A stretch of DNA of 40,057 nucleotides from Stereum hirsutum FP-91666 SS1. Its lineage: Eukaryota > Basidiomycota > Agaricomycetes > Russulales > Stereaceae. Position numbers and translations under genes: made by a program. The notes beneath the pieces were generated by a model. That model was given only the letters and a program-made list of their open reading frames with translations, was not told where the DNA came from and made no database searches. How positions within the stretch are numbered: position 1 is the stretch's first letter; the number at the start of each line of letters is the position of its first letter. Below are positions 30,521 to 40,057 of this stretch, piece by piece. The stretch is taken from contig NW_006763163.1 of assembly GCF_000264905.1 (NCBI RefSeq), positions 1-40,057 on the forward strand, in the 5' to 3' direction.

Positions 30521-31795
30521 ATGTCTGATCCGGTATCCATCCTTGATCGTTCTATCAAGGAACGAGGTCTCGTAGCTGGATATGTTCCGATACAAGATCC
30601 GCAAGGAAAATGGGTTGTCACCGTCACCGTTCAACGTGCGTGGTACCCCTTCGTTCTATCCTCTGTCACTCATCTATTTATTTGGCCGACAGACTCGCAG
30701 ACCACCGGATCGCATCGCGCTGGTGTTATCACGCGGTACAAAGGTGTTGGGCGGGCTAATCGAATCAAGAAAGCTAAACAGCTCGCTGCAAGGGATGTGC
30801 TTACTATGTTGCCTCCGCCAGGTACATCATATCCGTATTATTTAGCCATTTATTGTCCACATATCGTCAAGAGCGCTTCGTTCCTACATTGACCATTTTT
30901 CTAAGGTGTTCCTCCAGAAAACATTCCAGATCGCCTGCGGTTCCTTATGAATCGCAACCAAGGACAGATTGTGTTGAAGGGTCAAAGTACGGGAAGGATC
31001 CTTCCACAGTGCTGGAAATTTGAGATGTTCGGTTCGTATTCAACTTCATACCTTGGAAGTTGACTGACACTGAAGGTGTCTAGTGGGAAGTGATACTGAA
31101 CCGGTGGCCACATCAGACTGGCGTCTTCGTAACTCCGCGATGAAGCAGGTCCTATGGCGAGCCTGTGTGAACCTCGGCTACTTGAATGCTACGCCGTCCG
31201 AGAGCGACATGCAGATCGACCTAGAAGACCATGAAGACGATGAAGACGAGGTAGAGGCTATCCTCGATGGTCAGCACGAGAGAGACGGCAACTCGCCCAC
31301 CCTGCAAAGTGTGCACTTGATCACAGATGTACCATCTGGGCCAAGTAATCTTCCTGGTGACATACCTTCAGACGGTTAGATCTTCATTCAATACTATGTG
31401 GTTGCGTCGTTGATCATACGTCAATCAAGACAATACGCCAGACATGCTGCGCTATCTAATCGCTAGGTACGAGACAGCGACCTTCCGTGTTCGATCCCTC
31501 ACTGGTGTATCGCCCGTACGCTGGGAGTACTCCCTGTTCTGTAAGAACACTATACTTGCACGAGATCTTTTGTAGTATTGATTTACTGATCTTCATCTGT
31601 AGTGGGAAATGACACCCTTCCATGCGGTGTTTCGGACTGGCGTTCTGCTCGTGTCGCGAGGCGACAGGCTCTAGTGTCAGCCTTCGAGATACTTGGTATC
31701 CATAATGCAGGTACTATCCTTTTTGACCTTACATTTTATCATCGATCATCTTGCTCACTAAATTTATAGCTGCCAGTGCGCCGTCAACATCCTAG
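30521..31795 (+). CDS. Protein with three dsRNA-binding-motif-like segments (7 exons, 301 aa)
   Basis: Likely RNA-binding. Exons: 30521-30635, 30693-30821, 30906-31031, 31084-31374, 31430-31540, 31603-31710, 31770-31795; introns 52-84 bp, GT..AG, all phase 1. Residues about 5-80 resemble a dsRBD: SILDRSIKERGLVAGY, WVVTVTV, then RYKGVGRANRIKKAKQLAARDVLTML, where KKAK-x2-AA-x3-L is the hallmark of the second helix. Two more segments share a common plan: DRLRFLMNR ... WKFEMFVGSDTEP ... SDWR ... LWRACVNLGYLNA (about 88-157), and DMLRYLIARYETATF ... WEYSLFLGNDTLP ... SDWR ... AFEILGIHNA (about 225-290). They are clearly repeats of each other. An acidic linker separates them. All introns being phase 1 fits growth by duplication. 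No Dicer or RNase III domain is present. Confidence 0.68.
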
Positions 31796-33524
31796 TTTCC
31801 TCATCGAAGGGTGTAGACCTCGAGTGGATGTGTACATATGCTCTCTTTCGAACTTTTCGCTCCTATTTGCTCTTGTATATTCTTTTTTCCTTTCGAAAGT
31901 GAAAAAAAAACATGTATTCGTTCCAGCCTCCTCTTTCGTTGTGTTGTTCCTGCAAAAGTCCGTCGCGAACTTCATGTTGAGGGGAACTAACTGAGGATGC
32001 ATAGTTGACAATACCCGGATGTGACGTCTGCCAGTGGCCCTTCAAGCTGTGATACACTCTCCGGTTCCACTTATTTCCGAACAAGGCTTGTTCTCGCACT
32101 CACACTGTAGTCCGATCGTGGAAGCAATGCAAATACTTCGAATATGTCGGTAGTATATGGTCCCTATCAAGACGCTTCCGAAAAACAACATATGTTTTAC
32201 GGAATAAGTATTCGACCATCTTGTCCCTCCTTCCTTCCTCGATCGTTGCCGGCCAAGGTCGGAGCTGTCTTCTCCGGGTATACACATGTCACATTGGCTC
32301 AATATTCCTCCGAGATCAACGAATATAAAGGCGTATCATAATACTGAAATCACTGTCTCTACGCTCCCCCGTCACCTTTCTTCGGACTTCCTGTGTACAT
32401 GCCTTGCACGAGCTCTCTCCAGCGGCGTAAGGACCGGCACGGTCTCCGGAACCCACGATGAACATCATAGTCCATGCCGATCTGAGCTGGACCAGAGGCG
32501 CATGATGAGCGTGTATGGAGGACAGGTGTTAGAGAGTTGGAGCTCGAGGATGTCTCTCCATTTCCTATATCTCCGCTTGTTTCTACAGTTAGACTGATGT
32601 GTGCAGATCCCCTTTTAGCTCTCCAACGTTTTCTAATATACCAACAGACACGTACCTGTCCTCTTCCACGATGGTGTTGACTATGATAAATATGGGTGTT
32701 TTGCATGGACGGAATAGGTTGGATGGTGTGCGTGTTCTTCGTGAGGATAGTATCATGCTTGTCATGAGGTGGGGATGGTTGTGAAAAGAAGGATCGTTGG
32801 GATGAAATGAGTGGATGAGCCTATGCCGTTACTTCACCATATGGACCTGGACAATTCATGGGGGCGAATAGTGGCGTCTGGTAGTCCCTCTGGCACCCGT
32901 GCTTCTTTAACTGAATGGTCGTTAACATGTGTAAGACCTAATCTGAGCAAATTGTCTTCTGATCGCTTCAGGAAAGGACCCTTTTTTCTGGGCGCAATGT
33001 GGTATTTGTACGTTCTTGGGAATCCCAATTCAATCTGGGATGAGACAGAAGTCCTTGGCAAGGAGATTTCAGACATGTCCAATTGTCTCAGGTCCAAAAT
33101 CGAGTGGATCGGTACAAGGCTTCAATATAACCCCATGTCTTCTGTAGGATACCTGATCCTTTGACAGCACCCAGAGAATGGGATGCAGCTCATAAATATA
33201 AGCTAATATTATTTAACTTTGCTTGGCGCAAGAGCTAGTTAATGTTATATGAAAAGTGTGAAGCACGCCACTGCATGACCTGTGAAACGTGTATATCAAT
33301 TGGCACGTAATTTAAGCGATCGGTACCCATTTACCCTATCTGTAACAGCCAGGTCCGTAGCCGAACAGAGAACAAGAAACAATGTACGGTGAATATAGAT
33401 GACGAAGAGAAAGGGAAAAGGACAAAGCAAAACAAGGCAGACTCGAAGCAGCCGATAAAGTGATGTGGAAGGCGGGACAGGAGGACGAGAAGTGACGGAA
33501 GCAACGTGACTTTACAATACCACC
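31796..33524. other. Mostly non-coding; one weak minus-strand gene inside
   Basis: Apart from the low-confidence model at 32359-32765, frames here (for example 32811-33164 plus and 33097-32834 minus) lack recognisable features or splice continuity. The 3' flank of the 33525 gene (about 33400-33500 plus strand) is purine-rich. Confidence 0.3.
32359..32765 (-). CDS. Possible small orphan protein (2 exons, 114 aa)
   Basis: Weak model. Exons on the minus strand 32765-32656 and 32593-32359. The 62-bp intron has a GTACGT donor and a CATCAG acceptor and the junction keeps frame (phase 2). Exon 1 reads ILSSRRTRTPSNLFRPCKTP and then a short hydrophobic run (IFIIVNTIV). Exon 2 is Ser/Thr-rich (GNGETSSSSNSL), then basic (RRPCRSLRRWRELVQGMY). 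No domain recognised. It may be a shadow, although both splice sites are close to consensus. Confidence 0.25.
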
Positions 33525-34697
33525 CTACTTGGCGTGAGGTATAAGCATGTAGCCGGAATTGGCGTCGTTGACCGATGTGAACCACGCAGCACTCGGAGTT
33601 CTACCCCGCGAAGTACCAGGCCTGCCATCGTAGCCTGACATAATTACAGGGTGGACCATGCCTTGTCGATGAAAGGTAGGATGGTGCTCCAGAGTAGAAG
33701 GGGAGGAAGCCGTCGTCTCCACGGGCGGCTGAAGAGAAGAAGTAGAGGGATGTGTCGTACCATGTCGACGAGGGAGTGGACAGATTTCTCGTGCAGGAGT
33801 GTATGGTGATGTGAACTTCTGAGTAGAAGAGGACATGGGGTCAAGTTGAGCGTCCCGTATGTGGAGAGTAGGATTAGGATTGGTAGAAGGCGGGTGGGTG
33901 AGGTTCTCTTTAATCGACGATGCAGCAGGTGCAGAAGTGAACGAGGTCGTCGACGGTCTGTCGTCAGCCCTTCTAGGGATCGGAGACGTGGTTTGGTGCC
34001 CGCGGATTCGGTCGCTACTTGGGCGGTGAACGGTAGTAGTGGTTAACAAACGTCGAGCTTCCGAGGTGGTCGAAGTCGGTGGTGATGAGGCAAGAATGTG
34101 AGGCACAAGATGAGGGAGGCATGCGACAGGACGAAGGACCTTGAAATCGTACATCATCGCCGACGGGAATGTATACGATTTTGGGAACGCCAATCGGACA
34201 CATTCTTGTATCGGAGGTTGGTGGTGACTTGTCCAGTATGACAGGTCACCAGCCTCAATCTCTCCCATTGTCGGTTCTCCCAGGTTCTCGTTCTGATACT
34301 CCTTCGGTACAGACATGACCGAAACTCTGAGAAGACCTACTCGCGTGACCGTTCCTGTCGACTCATCTCCCTTGACCGTCGACACGAATATGAGCTCCGC
34401 GGGGGATCTCGCGAGTAGTGGCCCAACGCTCGCCTTCCACCATGAAGCGCACATCGGGAACATGTCGGTGGTGATATCGATGTCAAGACCGGGGAAGGCG
34501 CCGGGCATATTCCGCCACAGATCAGAGTCAGAGTATTCCACGTTAAAGATGTAGTCATGTCTGAACGACGGCAACAGAAACTGGCTCGAGCTGAACGGGC
34601 TATCGGGGTTATCGCGGGGAGCCAGCGTCTCCTTTCCCATGATGAGCTTGCGCGCTGAGCGTTCTTCCCAGTTAGCCGTTGGCGTTGACAGATACAT
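33525..34697 (-). CDS. Orphan family B protein, member 1 (intronless as drawn, 390 aa)
   Basis: Function unknown. A single open frame on the minus strand with start ATG at 34697; MGKE at residue 20 is an alternative start. Residues about 20-200 are folded-looking: RHDYIFNVEYSDSDLW, MPGAFPGLDIDITTDMFPM, AELIFVSTVKGDE, TRVGLLRVSV, then GEIEAGDLSYW and PSAMMYDFKVLRPVACLPHL. These line up in order with the protein at 36044-37096 (NGAVPG, VLVFVYGDEYGDE, MAVLRVPAEL, EIDAEEVGWL, IVDTIVYDI), so the two are paralogues. Residues about 200-390 are Ser/Thr/Pro-rich and disordered (TSPIPRRADDRPSTTSF), absent from the sister. The gene may have a further 5' exon, because a protein-like minus-strand segment lies at 35179-34982. 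Confidence 0.62.
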   Translation of the reverse strand: MYLSTPTANWEERSARKLIMGKETLAPRDNPDSPFSSSQFLLPSFRHDYIFNVEYSDSDLWRNMPGAFPGLDIDITTDMFPMCASWWKASVGPLLARSPAELIFVSTVKGDESTGTVTRVGLLRVSVMSVPKEYQNENLGEPTMGEIEAGDLSYWTSHHQPPIQECVRLAFPKSYTFPSAMMYDFKVLRPVACLPHLVPHILASSPPTSTTSEARRLLTTTTVHRPSSDRIRGHQTTSPIPRRADDRPSTTSFTSAPAASSIKENLTHPPSTNPNPTLHIRDAQLDPMSSSTQKFTSPYTPAREICPLPRRHGTTHPSTSSLQPPVETTASSPSTLEHHPTFHRQGMVHPVIMSGYDGRPGTSRGRTPSAAWFTSVNDANSGYMLIPHAK

Positions 34698-36043
34698 GAC
34701 AAGCGCTACGTACTTGACATGTTGCTCTAGAGATGGTCAAAAGGCAGGATATTGCACTGATGCAAGTAAACTATTATCTAGAAGTCAGGCAAGAATGCCG
34801 TTGGTTAATCAGTGATTGAAATACGGCATAGTGGGGGATATTGTCAAACAGTGGGACATACACTTCAGGTTACGGCGAAAGTAGTGACAGTTATGTTCCA
34901 CACGGTGATGAGCTCGAACACTGACGACCAAGCCGAAGGCTAAACCAGAACTGTTGGTATCTTACGAGGTAGAAGGAAAGACTACCACAAAGTGAAGGTA
35001 CGGTTCGGCGAGGGACATGAAACTTTGTACTCGAGGCGTATACTTTGCGGGTCCATATATATATTGATGGGTTCGGGGTCCCACCTCCTACCGTCCAGAT
35101 TATGGGGCATCCTACGGAGCGCTTGAGTCTGACCGTTCTGCCCAGGCTCCGCGGTCCCTAATATATCAGTTCCGACCATATCTTACTGTCAGAAGAGAAA
35201 CTCGCCGTACAGAGGCTCACCGTATCATCTGGACATTCAAGGCGCCTATGTACTCACCTCTTGAAGGAAGCCGAAAGACACGATTGACCGGAATACTGAG
35301 ACCACCACGTATGCATTTGTATCTTATATACACTCATTACGAAACCAATGGACAAACCAGTATCCTCAGAGGGAAAGTACCAAGAACCCCGCACACGGGC
35401 CAGTGCGTAACGGTGATCAAGTTGGAAGGTTCATATAGGTTGATGAAGGATCGAAGTATTTGAAGTAGCTCAAGATCGATGTAGTATTGACTGAAGATGT
35501 TCGAAACAAATCCAGAGTATACCGAAAAAAGGTAATAGGGAGAGAAGTCCTCGAATTGAAGGGGAGAGACATCGAAGCAGCGAAATATGGATCGGGAGCA
35601 AGACGGACGCCACTTGTCCCGTGTGAATTTACTGGCGGCTGCCGAAAACTCGGCCGCCACCTATCGCCACATTGACAACCGGTGTCGACGACGCACAAGT
35701 CAATCCTGCATAAATCAGAACACAAATGAAGCAACAGTCCTGTATAAGGTATGTTACTAATGGAACCTTACAGGGAACAACGACGAAAAACGTGACAGCA
35801 TTGAACAAAACAGAACAGAACAGAACAGTGTAACGTACGGTGCTAATGAACTGTACAGGGAACAGCTTCGAACAAAGCGGCAACATAAAACAAGAAACGT
35901 ATGGCAAAGCGGTAACCACGAACGCTCAATATGACGTGCACGAGTCGTGCGCATAGGTAAATCTGTCGAATATAAGCTGGACGGTGAATACGACAACTTT
36001 CTCTTGATAAATAATCGACTTACTTTCTCTGTACGTCCACCTG
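34698..36043. other. Between the two family B genes; candidate exon at 34982-35179 (minus)
   Basis: Minus-strand 35179-34982 encodes MVGTDILGTAEPGQ and then RRWDPEPINIYMDPQSIRLEY before TAG. The stop overlaps a GTAGTC donor-like sequence. It could be an orphaned 5' exon of the downstream family B gene, but I could not join it in frame. The rest (35180-36043) has only weak, Ser/Phe/Tyr-rich frames on the minus strand. Confidence 0.3.
35809..35828. repeat. (AACAG)4 microsatellite
   Basis: Four perfect AACAG pentamers. It sits in the 3' flank of the minus-strand family B gene at 36044. Confidence 0.8.
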
Positions 36044-37096
36044 TTAGATTGGCCAGGCACCCACCTTCGCACCGCGTCTGACAACAGCCAGATCAGGCTC
36101 CATACTAGTGTCGGGTATGTCATAAACAATAGTGTCGACAATGGTAAACGGATGAGAAGAAGGAAAGGTAACCGCGACATCAAACTTATTCTCTTCGCCT
36201 ATGTGTAACCATCCTACTTCTTCTGCGTCTATCTCCAGCGCGTCATCATACTGCTCGTTGGGACGTCCCGTCAGCTCCGCTGGTACACGAAGCACGGCCA
36301 TCTTGTCCGCTATGTTGGGTTCATCCCCATACTCATCTCCGTAGACGAACACGAGCACATACATCCAGCCCTTTGCTATCACCATCATCTCCATAACGGC
36401 AAGACGGTGAGCGATCGGCATGAACTTCTGGTATACGCGCATGTCGCTGCCGACACGTACTCCGGGCACAGCGCCGTTTATGTCGACAAAATGGGCGTAG
36501 GAGGTGAGCATAATGGACGGTTGTGGAGTTTGCTTCAAGTAGGTCGGCTCCAACCACAGCATGAGCTGGGTCTTCTCTGGTTGATCGTTCGCCCCAGAAA
36601 AGTAGGTCTCCCCGTAGATCCTGCTGACTTTATCAGGACGAGGAAGGAACTCATACTCCATGAAACGGAACGGTTCCCTTTGACAAGGTCAGTAAGATCG
36701 CTGTTTATAGGCAATATAAACATTGACGTACTCCTCCGAGTCTTCGCTATCCTCGACCGACGATATCGATGACACAGACTGGCTGTCGTCATCATCCCCG
36801 GTCACGAGCAAAGACGTACTGGTGATGCTGATGTCTCCACGCTCGGCGCGTTCAACAACTTTGCATATCCATTCATAGTCTTTGATGCGCATGCAAGTCA
36901 TACCACAGAGAGAGAGAGTATGGACAGGGTTGACGTCAGCGAGACCTTGCATGGTATGATGGTAAGTGCACCACAGTTTCTGGTCGTGGATACGTGGGGT
37001 GGGGCAATGTTCTTCTAATCCCTGAGGCTTCTTTTTTATATCTACCACCAAACGAGTCAGGACCGTTTCCCAACGTACCGGAACTCCATGGCTCAT
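36044..37096 (-). CDS. Orphan family B protein, member 2 (2 exons, 332 aa)
   Basis: Function unknown. Minus-strand exons 37096-36732 and 36677-36044. The 54-bp intron has a GTACGT donor, an ACTGAC branch point and an AAG acceptor, phase 2. A further in-frame 57-bp intron (GTACGT...CTCAG) near the N-terminus is possible and would delete 19 residues. Residues 1-120 include CPTPRIHDQKLWCTYHH and an acidic Ser stretch (GDDDDSQSVSSISSVEDSED). The C-terminal domain shares ordered motifs with the protein at 33525: INGAVPGVRVGSDM, MYVLVFVYGDEYGDE, MAVLRVPAEL, EIDAEEVGWLHIG, IVDTIVYDIPD. The sister lacks an obvious counterpart of the N-terminal exon. No catalytic motif recognised. Confidence 0.65.
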
Positions 37097-37547
37097 CAGC
37101 GTGCTCCTTTGGCTTTGGTTCTTTTACGTTTTACGTTTTGATTGCGGCCCTACAGACAATCACAGTAAACAAATATACTTGATGTTTGCTTAACTGCTTG
37201 GTTGTGATCATTCTCTGATGATTAACTTGCATGGCATCTGGTGGGGCTCAGCTGGTTTTGCATGAACGGTACAACTTCTACATGCGCAAATGAACGAGCA
37301 CTTTAGCGTTGTCAGTAAGAGCGGGTAAGTACCCCCGTGTTATGGAATAGTGCCCGTATCACGTAAACTGATTTTGAAACAACTACGTGGAGGCACCCAT
37401 GAATCTTATGAAGGGGCTTCATCTACCGCCAAAAGGAAATATTGGCATCCTACATCTTCCCAGCAATCTAACTTCTGATCACAGATCAAGCGCAGTAGAC
37501 TCTCTTTGGATTTCCATGGTGTTGCTGTAATATGTGACAGAACCTTC
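37097..37547. other. Intergenic, no gene seen
   Basis: No credible reading frame. The upstream side of the minus-strand family B gene lies here; no clear TATA box was found. Confidence 0.35.
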
Positions 37548-37609
37548 GGCTATCAATGGCCATAGTGACCAAGACTTTGCGGTCCTCATCACTATGACCA
37601 TTGACAGCC
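37548..37609. repeat. Long imperfect palindrome (21-bp arms, 20-nt loop)
   Basis: The left arm at 37548-37568 (GGCTATCAATGGCCATAGTGA) is written here as two parts, GGCTATCAATGG and CCATAGTGA. The right arm at 37589-37609, reverse-complemented, matches it at 19 of 21 positions. Inner GACC and GGTC could extend the stem after a bulge. It lies about 160 bases upstream of the 37767 gene. It could be a foldback element remnant, a cruciform or a hairpin RNA. Confidence 0.7.
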
Positions 37610-37766
37610 ACTCTCTATCAAACAACATCCAATTATCTCAACAATCGCATTCTTTACTCCAGTGATCGCTATAATGTTTGGCATGCATCAGCTTATCATG
37701 AAATGCAATGCAAAAATAAAGACAATCTTCACCTGGGAATGGTCGCAGAAGTCAAAAGACTCTGTT

Positions 37767-38509
37767 ATGGCTAGCTTCCCAGAGGTTTCCGACTGGCGTA
37801 CCAGGTAAATAGTCAATCTCCGCGAATTGTGTCAAATTTTTGCACATATACTTACCATACATATAGTGCAGGCAGTGCTGTGATCTTTCAGCCTGCTCCT
37901 GTGAAGCTCCAATTTGCGCATATTCCCTCTTCGGTTGTGAACATTCACCCTCCCGTTTCCCGTTCCCTCTCCAGAGTCGCCTCAGTATCACGCCACTCCA
38001 CCTATTGGAAGCAATGGCGCACCTTGGATTCCAAACACACCCCATCCTTTTCTTTCCACGCCAACGAGATCGCCAAGGACGAGGATACAGGCCGTCGCCC
38101 ATCCGTCATGTGGGGAATGGATTGTTGGGTCGTGCTGGAGGCCAGACTTCTCTGTCTTGCCGTTGGGCCTCGACTGTACTGGGACAGTTGGTGCTCCATT
38201 TTCATCGTTTACCTCTACGATTCGCATGAGCATCGTCAACAAATCATTCGGTCCGGAATACTCATCGTACCCACTCGAAATGTATGGGGCCACTCTGAAG
38301 ATGTGCAGGAGGAGATGTCGGAACGAGGGAGATGGTTTGGTCGCGCATTTTGGCATGTGTGGAGACAGATTCCCATGGAAGCACACCAAAAGGTCCAGCT
38401 CACCTTCGAATATGGTGACCTTCCCGCTCATATCGCCGCAGAAGAATACCCCGGGCATCCGTTGTTTGGCGCCAAACTGGGTGGTAGGAAAGATGACTTG
38501 TTCAATTGA
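37767..38509 (+). CDS. Orphan protein (2 exons, 226 aa)
   Basis: Function unknown. Exons 37767-37804 and 37867-38509; the 62-bp intron has a GTAAAT donor and a CATATAG acceptor, phase 2. It starts MASFPEVSDWRTSAGSAVIF. The middle has aromatic-rich segments (RRPSVMWGMDCWVVLEARL, then DSWCSIFIVYLYDSHEHRQ), and the C-terminal part has EEMSERGRWFGRAFWHVW and a final basic-acidic tail (GGRKDDLFN). The hydrophobic stretch near residue 115 is too short and too polar for a confident membrane span. No family recognised. Confidence 0.6.
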
Positions 38510-40057
38510 ACAGTTGACGACTTGTGGTGGAGGATGATTGGGATGGGTGGATTGCAGCGAGGATTCAGGACAGCAGAGCGACTTGGTAAGGAAAGGGTTG
38601 AACAGCGCTGCCGATGTCTCGCATGCATATTTGCTTCTAATTTTGCACTCGCGTAGGAAGGGACATATATCTTCCTCATTGAACTGCTCAGTCTAACGCC
38701 ACACTATGCCACACTCTCGGTATAGTGAGCGATTTATAAGCAACAGATAAGATTTCCCGGCAGATTAGATAAATCCATTATCGACCAAATGGTTTCGGAA
38801 TCTGAAGCATAGTGCGACTTTCCGTCATTCGCTACTCGCTCTACCCCTTATCTGTCCTATCACTTTTGCATTCTGCATACCTGTACTATACTTCCCTTCG
38901 CTTGTTGTCTTTTGTGCTCTCTCGGAGTGTCACTAATATCTATCGTTTTGACCATACGTGACACAGAATATACGTATTAAATTGTGCAGCTCAACCATTG
39001 TAGCGCCACGCTACTTGAAGATTAAAGTGGCGTCCCTTCGGTGAATTCCGAACTGCAAAAAATAAATAGAGGGACCAGGGTATGCCCAGCGGGCGATCAT
39101 ATTGAAGCCCGCCGTCTGACGCGATTCCTCAATTGGGCGTTAACCGGATAAGCCCCATTCGGCACTGTTGTCCAATCATATGATTGAGGATCATGCGCCA
39201 CAAGGCGTATGGCTCGATGGTGCCACGAACGCGCATCAAATACCCAAGAAAGTATACTCGCTTTCCCTCAGGTGCAATTGTGGACTCCACACTGTCTCGA
39301 CTTGAGAAATGATCAATGGCTTGGACCCAGAACATGGAACCAGGCAGTACGGAATCTTGAGACATACGTATGTCGCCGCCACCGCTAAGTCTGCTACTAC
39401 TACTTGCCGTCTAATGTAAACGACATGCAGTTCACGCCAAGTTGGGCACGAGTTTGCCTACCGTTGACCTTGGCATTCCCACTCCCTCTGATGGCGTGGA
39501 GAGTATTGCAGACACCTTGACCCAGCGAGGCTGTCCTGTCTTGATGCTTGAGGGAATCATGATTCGAGAATCATGGACCATGATTGGCCTAATTTAGATG
39601 GATGCGACAGAGGAAGGCCACTCAATACCCGCGAGAACGACTGCCAAGAACCGCCTTGTTCCGAGTGCTTTCAGCTTCCTTCCTTCCCCAGCAATTTCTG
39701 ACCACCACAGGACCCCGTCGTGCACACTGCCAGTGGCGCTCCACAACCGTAACGAGTCAGTAATTTGTGTCGACGAAGACAAGTTTAGAACTCGTTTCCG
39801 TCGGTAATTGGTTTTTATTTTTTGAAAATAAATGTTTTACTTTCTGTGCTTTCGTGAACTCCGATATGCGCGTACGGGAGTGCAAGTATGCTAAGCAATA
39901 CATAGTTGGTTCGCAATAAATTTAAACGTCTGGCCCAAATAACTGAAGCTCGCTTCCGCGACCACCGGGATCACATCAAAATAGAGTTAGCCATTCTCAG
40001 TACGCAGTACTCAAACTGCTGGCATCAAGCTCAGAGATACCCCATGATGTGACGAGA
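38510..40057. other. No firmly supported gene; exon-like segments at 39129-39807
   Basis: Plus-strand 39433-39597 reads AKLGTSLPTVDLGIPTPSDG and onward to TAG, following a GCAG acceptor, and the same frame reopens from 39598 to 39807. On the minus strand 39365-39129 is open and protein-like (KRVYFLGYLMRVRGTIEPY). The two strands cannot both be coding in the simple way, and no consistent gene was built. AAAATAAA occurs at about 39826. Nothing was recognised in 38510-39128 or 39850-40057. Confidence 0.3.

Overview
The window looks like a euchromatic segment of a basidiomycete genome, most likely a mushroom-forming Agaricomycete. No rRNA or tRNA was recognised. The evidence is: roughly 50% GC; many small genes cut by introns of about 45-110 bp with GTRNGT-type donors, CTRAY-like branch points and YAG acceptors; a fungal Helitron replicase-helicase; a fungal Zn2Cys6 cluster; and a Ty3/gypsy-style chromodomain. 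None of the genes is an obvious housekeeping gene. The whole window reads as an accessory region rich in orphan genes and transposons.

Layout. 1-400: two minisatellites with different periods (32 bp and 20 bp) that share a CCTCCAGGC core. About 1.3-7.35 kb: a Helitron whose Rep (HUH, Y2) and Pif1-like helicase halves lie in one frame, interrupted by a single TGA just after the catalytic tyrosines. 8.2-9.4 kb: an intronless orphan ORF cut short by a 20-bp tandem duplication. 10.8-11.4 kb: a hAT-like non-autonomous element with 24-bp terminal inverted repeats and an 8-bp target duplication. 11.7-25 kb: a cluster of spliced genes. It includes three members of one paralogous family (11.7-12.9 kb minus; 18.3-19.4 and 23.6-24.7 kb plus) that share a 16-nt first exon and identical intron phases. 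Among them sit a longer acidic, Ser/Thr-rich gene with a related GD-type domain (14.2-15.9 kb), a small Zn2Cys6 protein (16.2-16.9 kb), a conserved orphan (17.2-18.0 kb), a minus-strand orphan (19.9-20.9 kb), an F-box plus nucleotidyltransferase-like gene (22.3-23.4 kb) and an acidic chromodomain gene (24.8-26.0 kb). 26.4-31.8 kb: a helical protein, a coiled-coil/proline-rich protein, and a protein with three dsRNA-binding-motif-like segments. 33.5-37.1 kb: a second paralogous pair on the minus strand. 37.5 kb: a long imperfect palindrome. 37.8-38.5 kb: one further two-exon orphan.

Several products suggest chromatin or nucleic-acid roles (Zn2Cys6, chromodomain, dsRBD-like, F-box/NTase), but no pathway can be read from the order. 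Most multi-exon models were assembled by hand from frame continuity plus splice consensus. Exon ends are given in each entry so they can be tested against RNA-seq. The strongest structural result is the spliced paralogous family with conserved exon architecture.
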